Assembly: GCA_001790645.1 (NCBI GenBank)
Contig: MGDB01000053.1
Location: 1 to 8,590 of the forward strand
Reading direction: 5' to 3'
Source: Candidatus Schekmanbacteria bacterium GWA2_38_11
GTDB lineage: Bacteria; Schekmanbacteria; GWA2-38-11
Length of the DNA: 8,590 nucleotides
Part shown: one piece after another, positions 8,171 through 8,590 of the stretch
Position numbering within the stretch: position 1 is the stretch's first letter
Layout: every line of letters starts with the position of its first letter
Translations under genes and position numbers: made by a program
The notes under the pieces: generated by a model
The model's input: only the letters and a program-made list of their open reading frames with translations
What the model was told of the DNA's origin: nothing
Databases searched by the model: none

Positions 8171-8196
8171 CCCTGCGGTCTTGCCACAGGGTTTTT
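8171..8196 (+). terminator. Rho-independent-type terminator of the rightward operon
   Basis: CCCTGCGG (8171-8178) pairs with CCACAGGG (8184-8191) with one C-A mismatch and a five-base loop. TTTTT follows directly (8192-8196). It lies 31 bases after the rightward stop codon and is the only G+C-rich patch nearby. Read leftward the hairpin is followed by AATTACAAG, not a T-tract, so it serves the rightward genes and probably not the converging gene. Confidence 0.75.
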
Positions 8197-8213
8197 CATT
8201 TTGCTAAAAAATA

Positions 8214-8590
8214 CTAAGAATAGAGCCTTCTCAGGTCATTTACTCTGATTTTTATTAGTTCCCATCCTGATTTAAATATGTCTCGTAAAACTACTACTTT
8301 GGAATCACGAGTTTCATGAACCCAATTTATAGATATTTCTTTAATGTTAAATCCAAGTTTTCTCGCAAGAAAAATAACTTCTGCATCAAAACTCCATCCA
8401 TTCAAAAGTTGACGAGAAAAAATCGGATGTATAGTATGCTTACGAAAACACTTAAACCCGCACGTGGTGTCAGTTACATTTAATGCTAAGAAAATGCTTG
8501 CAAGCATAGCATACCCGTAACCAAATATTTTTCTGTATAAAGGTGCTATTACTTTATTTCCGTCTTTAACAACTTTTCTTGATCCAATAT
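8214..8590 (-). CDS. GT2 family glycosyltransferase of the polyprenyl/dolichyl-phosphate sugar synthase type, N-terminal part missing
   Basis: The frame is open from the right edge to TAG at 8214, showing the last 124 residues. Visible residues begin IGSR, the conserved GSR that follows the catalytic region in DPM1/ALG5-like GT2 enzymes. Then come VTDTTCGFKCFRK (38-50), WSFDAEVIFLARKLGF (65-80) and IKEISINWVHE (82-92), all typical of this family. The nucleotide-sugar binding half with the DxD-type motif lies outside the window; about 110-120 residues are missing if the family's usual size holds. No membrane anchor follows, so it resembles soluble or peripheral members without GtrA-type helices. 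Such enzymes transfer a hexose from NDP- or GDP-sugar to polyprenyl phosphate at the cytoplasmic face, making the donor used by GT-C enzymes like the three to its left. An internal ATG at 8507 is not the start, since conserved sequence continues upstream of it. Confidence 0.88.
   Translation of the reverse strand, partial: IGSRKVVKDGNKVIAPLYRKIFGYGYAMLASIFLALNVTDTTCGFKCFRKHTIHPIFSRQLLNGWSFDAEVIFLARKLGFNIKEISINWVHETRDSKVVVLRDIFKSGWELIKIRVNDLRRLYS

Noticed and set aside
1..8590. Insertion sequences, integrase or attachment sites, CRISPR repeats, tRNA or rRNA genes, toxin-antitoxin or defence genes
   Set aside because: None was recognised on either strand. All long frames are membrane or glycosyltransferase-type genes, and no long direct or inverted repeats stood out by eye.

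Overview
The window is AT-rich (roughly one third G+C by eye) and uses many ATA, AGA, AGG and TTA codons. A strong Shine-Dalgarno sequence (AAAAGGAG at 5005) and a hairpin/T-tract terminator (8171-8196) point to a bacterium. The protein types (GT-C membrane glycosyltransferases, a membrane-embedded spermidine-synthase-like protein, a membrane-anchored alkaline-phosphatase-superfamily protein) are common in environmental Gram-negative-type and candidate-phylum genomes, but no marker here fixes a lineage. No RNA genes, mobile elements, CRISPR arrays or phage genes were seen.

Layout: a leftward block (4842 down to 1) encodes an 811-residue protein with a spermidine-synthase-like domain between two membrane domains, a 539-residue GT39-like glycosyltransferase with a TTG start, and, 12 bases further on, an alkaline-phosphatase/phosphodiesterase-superfamily protein cut by the window edge. 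A divergent intergenic region of about 180 bases (4843-5019) carries a candidate leftward promoter overlapped by a cluster of GGTT/AACC half-sites. A rightward block (5020-8139) encodes two more GT39-like multi-pass proteins 18 bases apart and ends in a rho-independent-type terminator. A convergent leftward gene at the right edge (8214-8590) is the C-terminal part of a GT2 enzyme of the polyprenyl/dolichyl-phosphate sugar synthase type.

Working model (inference): the GT2 enzyme would load a sugar on a polyprenyl phosphate at the inner face of the membrane, and the three GT-C proteins would use such lipid-linked sugars at the outer face to decorate an envelope glycan, lipid or protein. The phosphatase-superfamily and SpeE-like membrane proteins could modify or process the same envelope product, but nothing in the sequence names the acceptor or sugar.

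The most notable sequence-level point is the start of the first rightward gene. The reading frame has an ideal Shine-Dalgarno sequence followed by ATC where ATG is expected. The only conventional start (TTG at 5104) would delete the first membrane helix.
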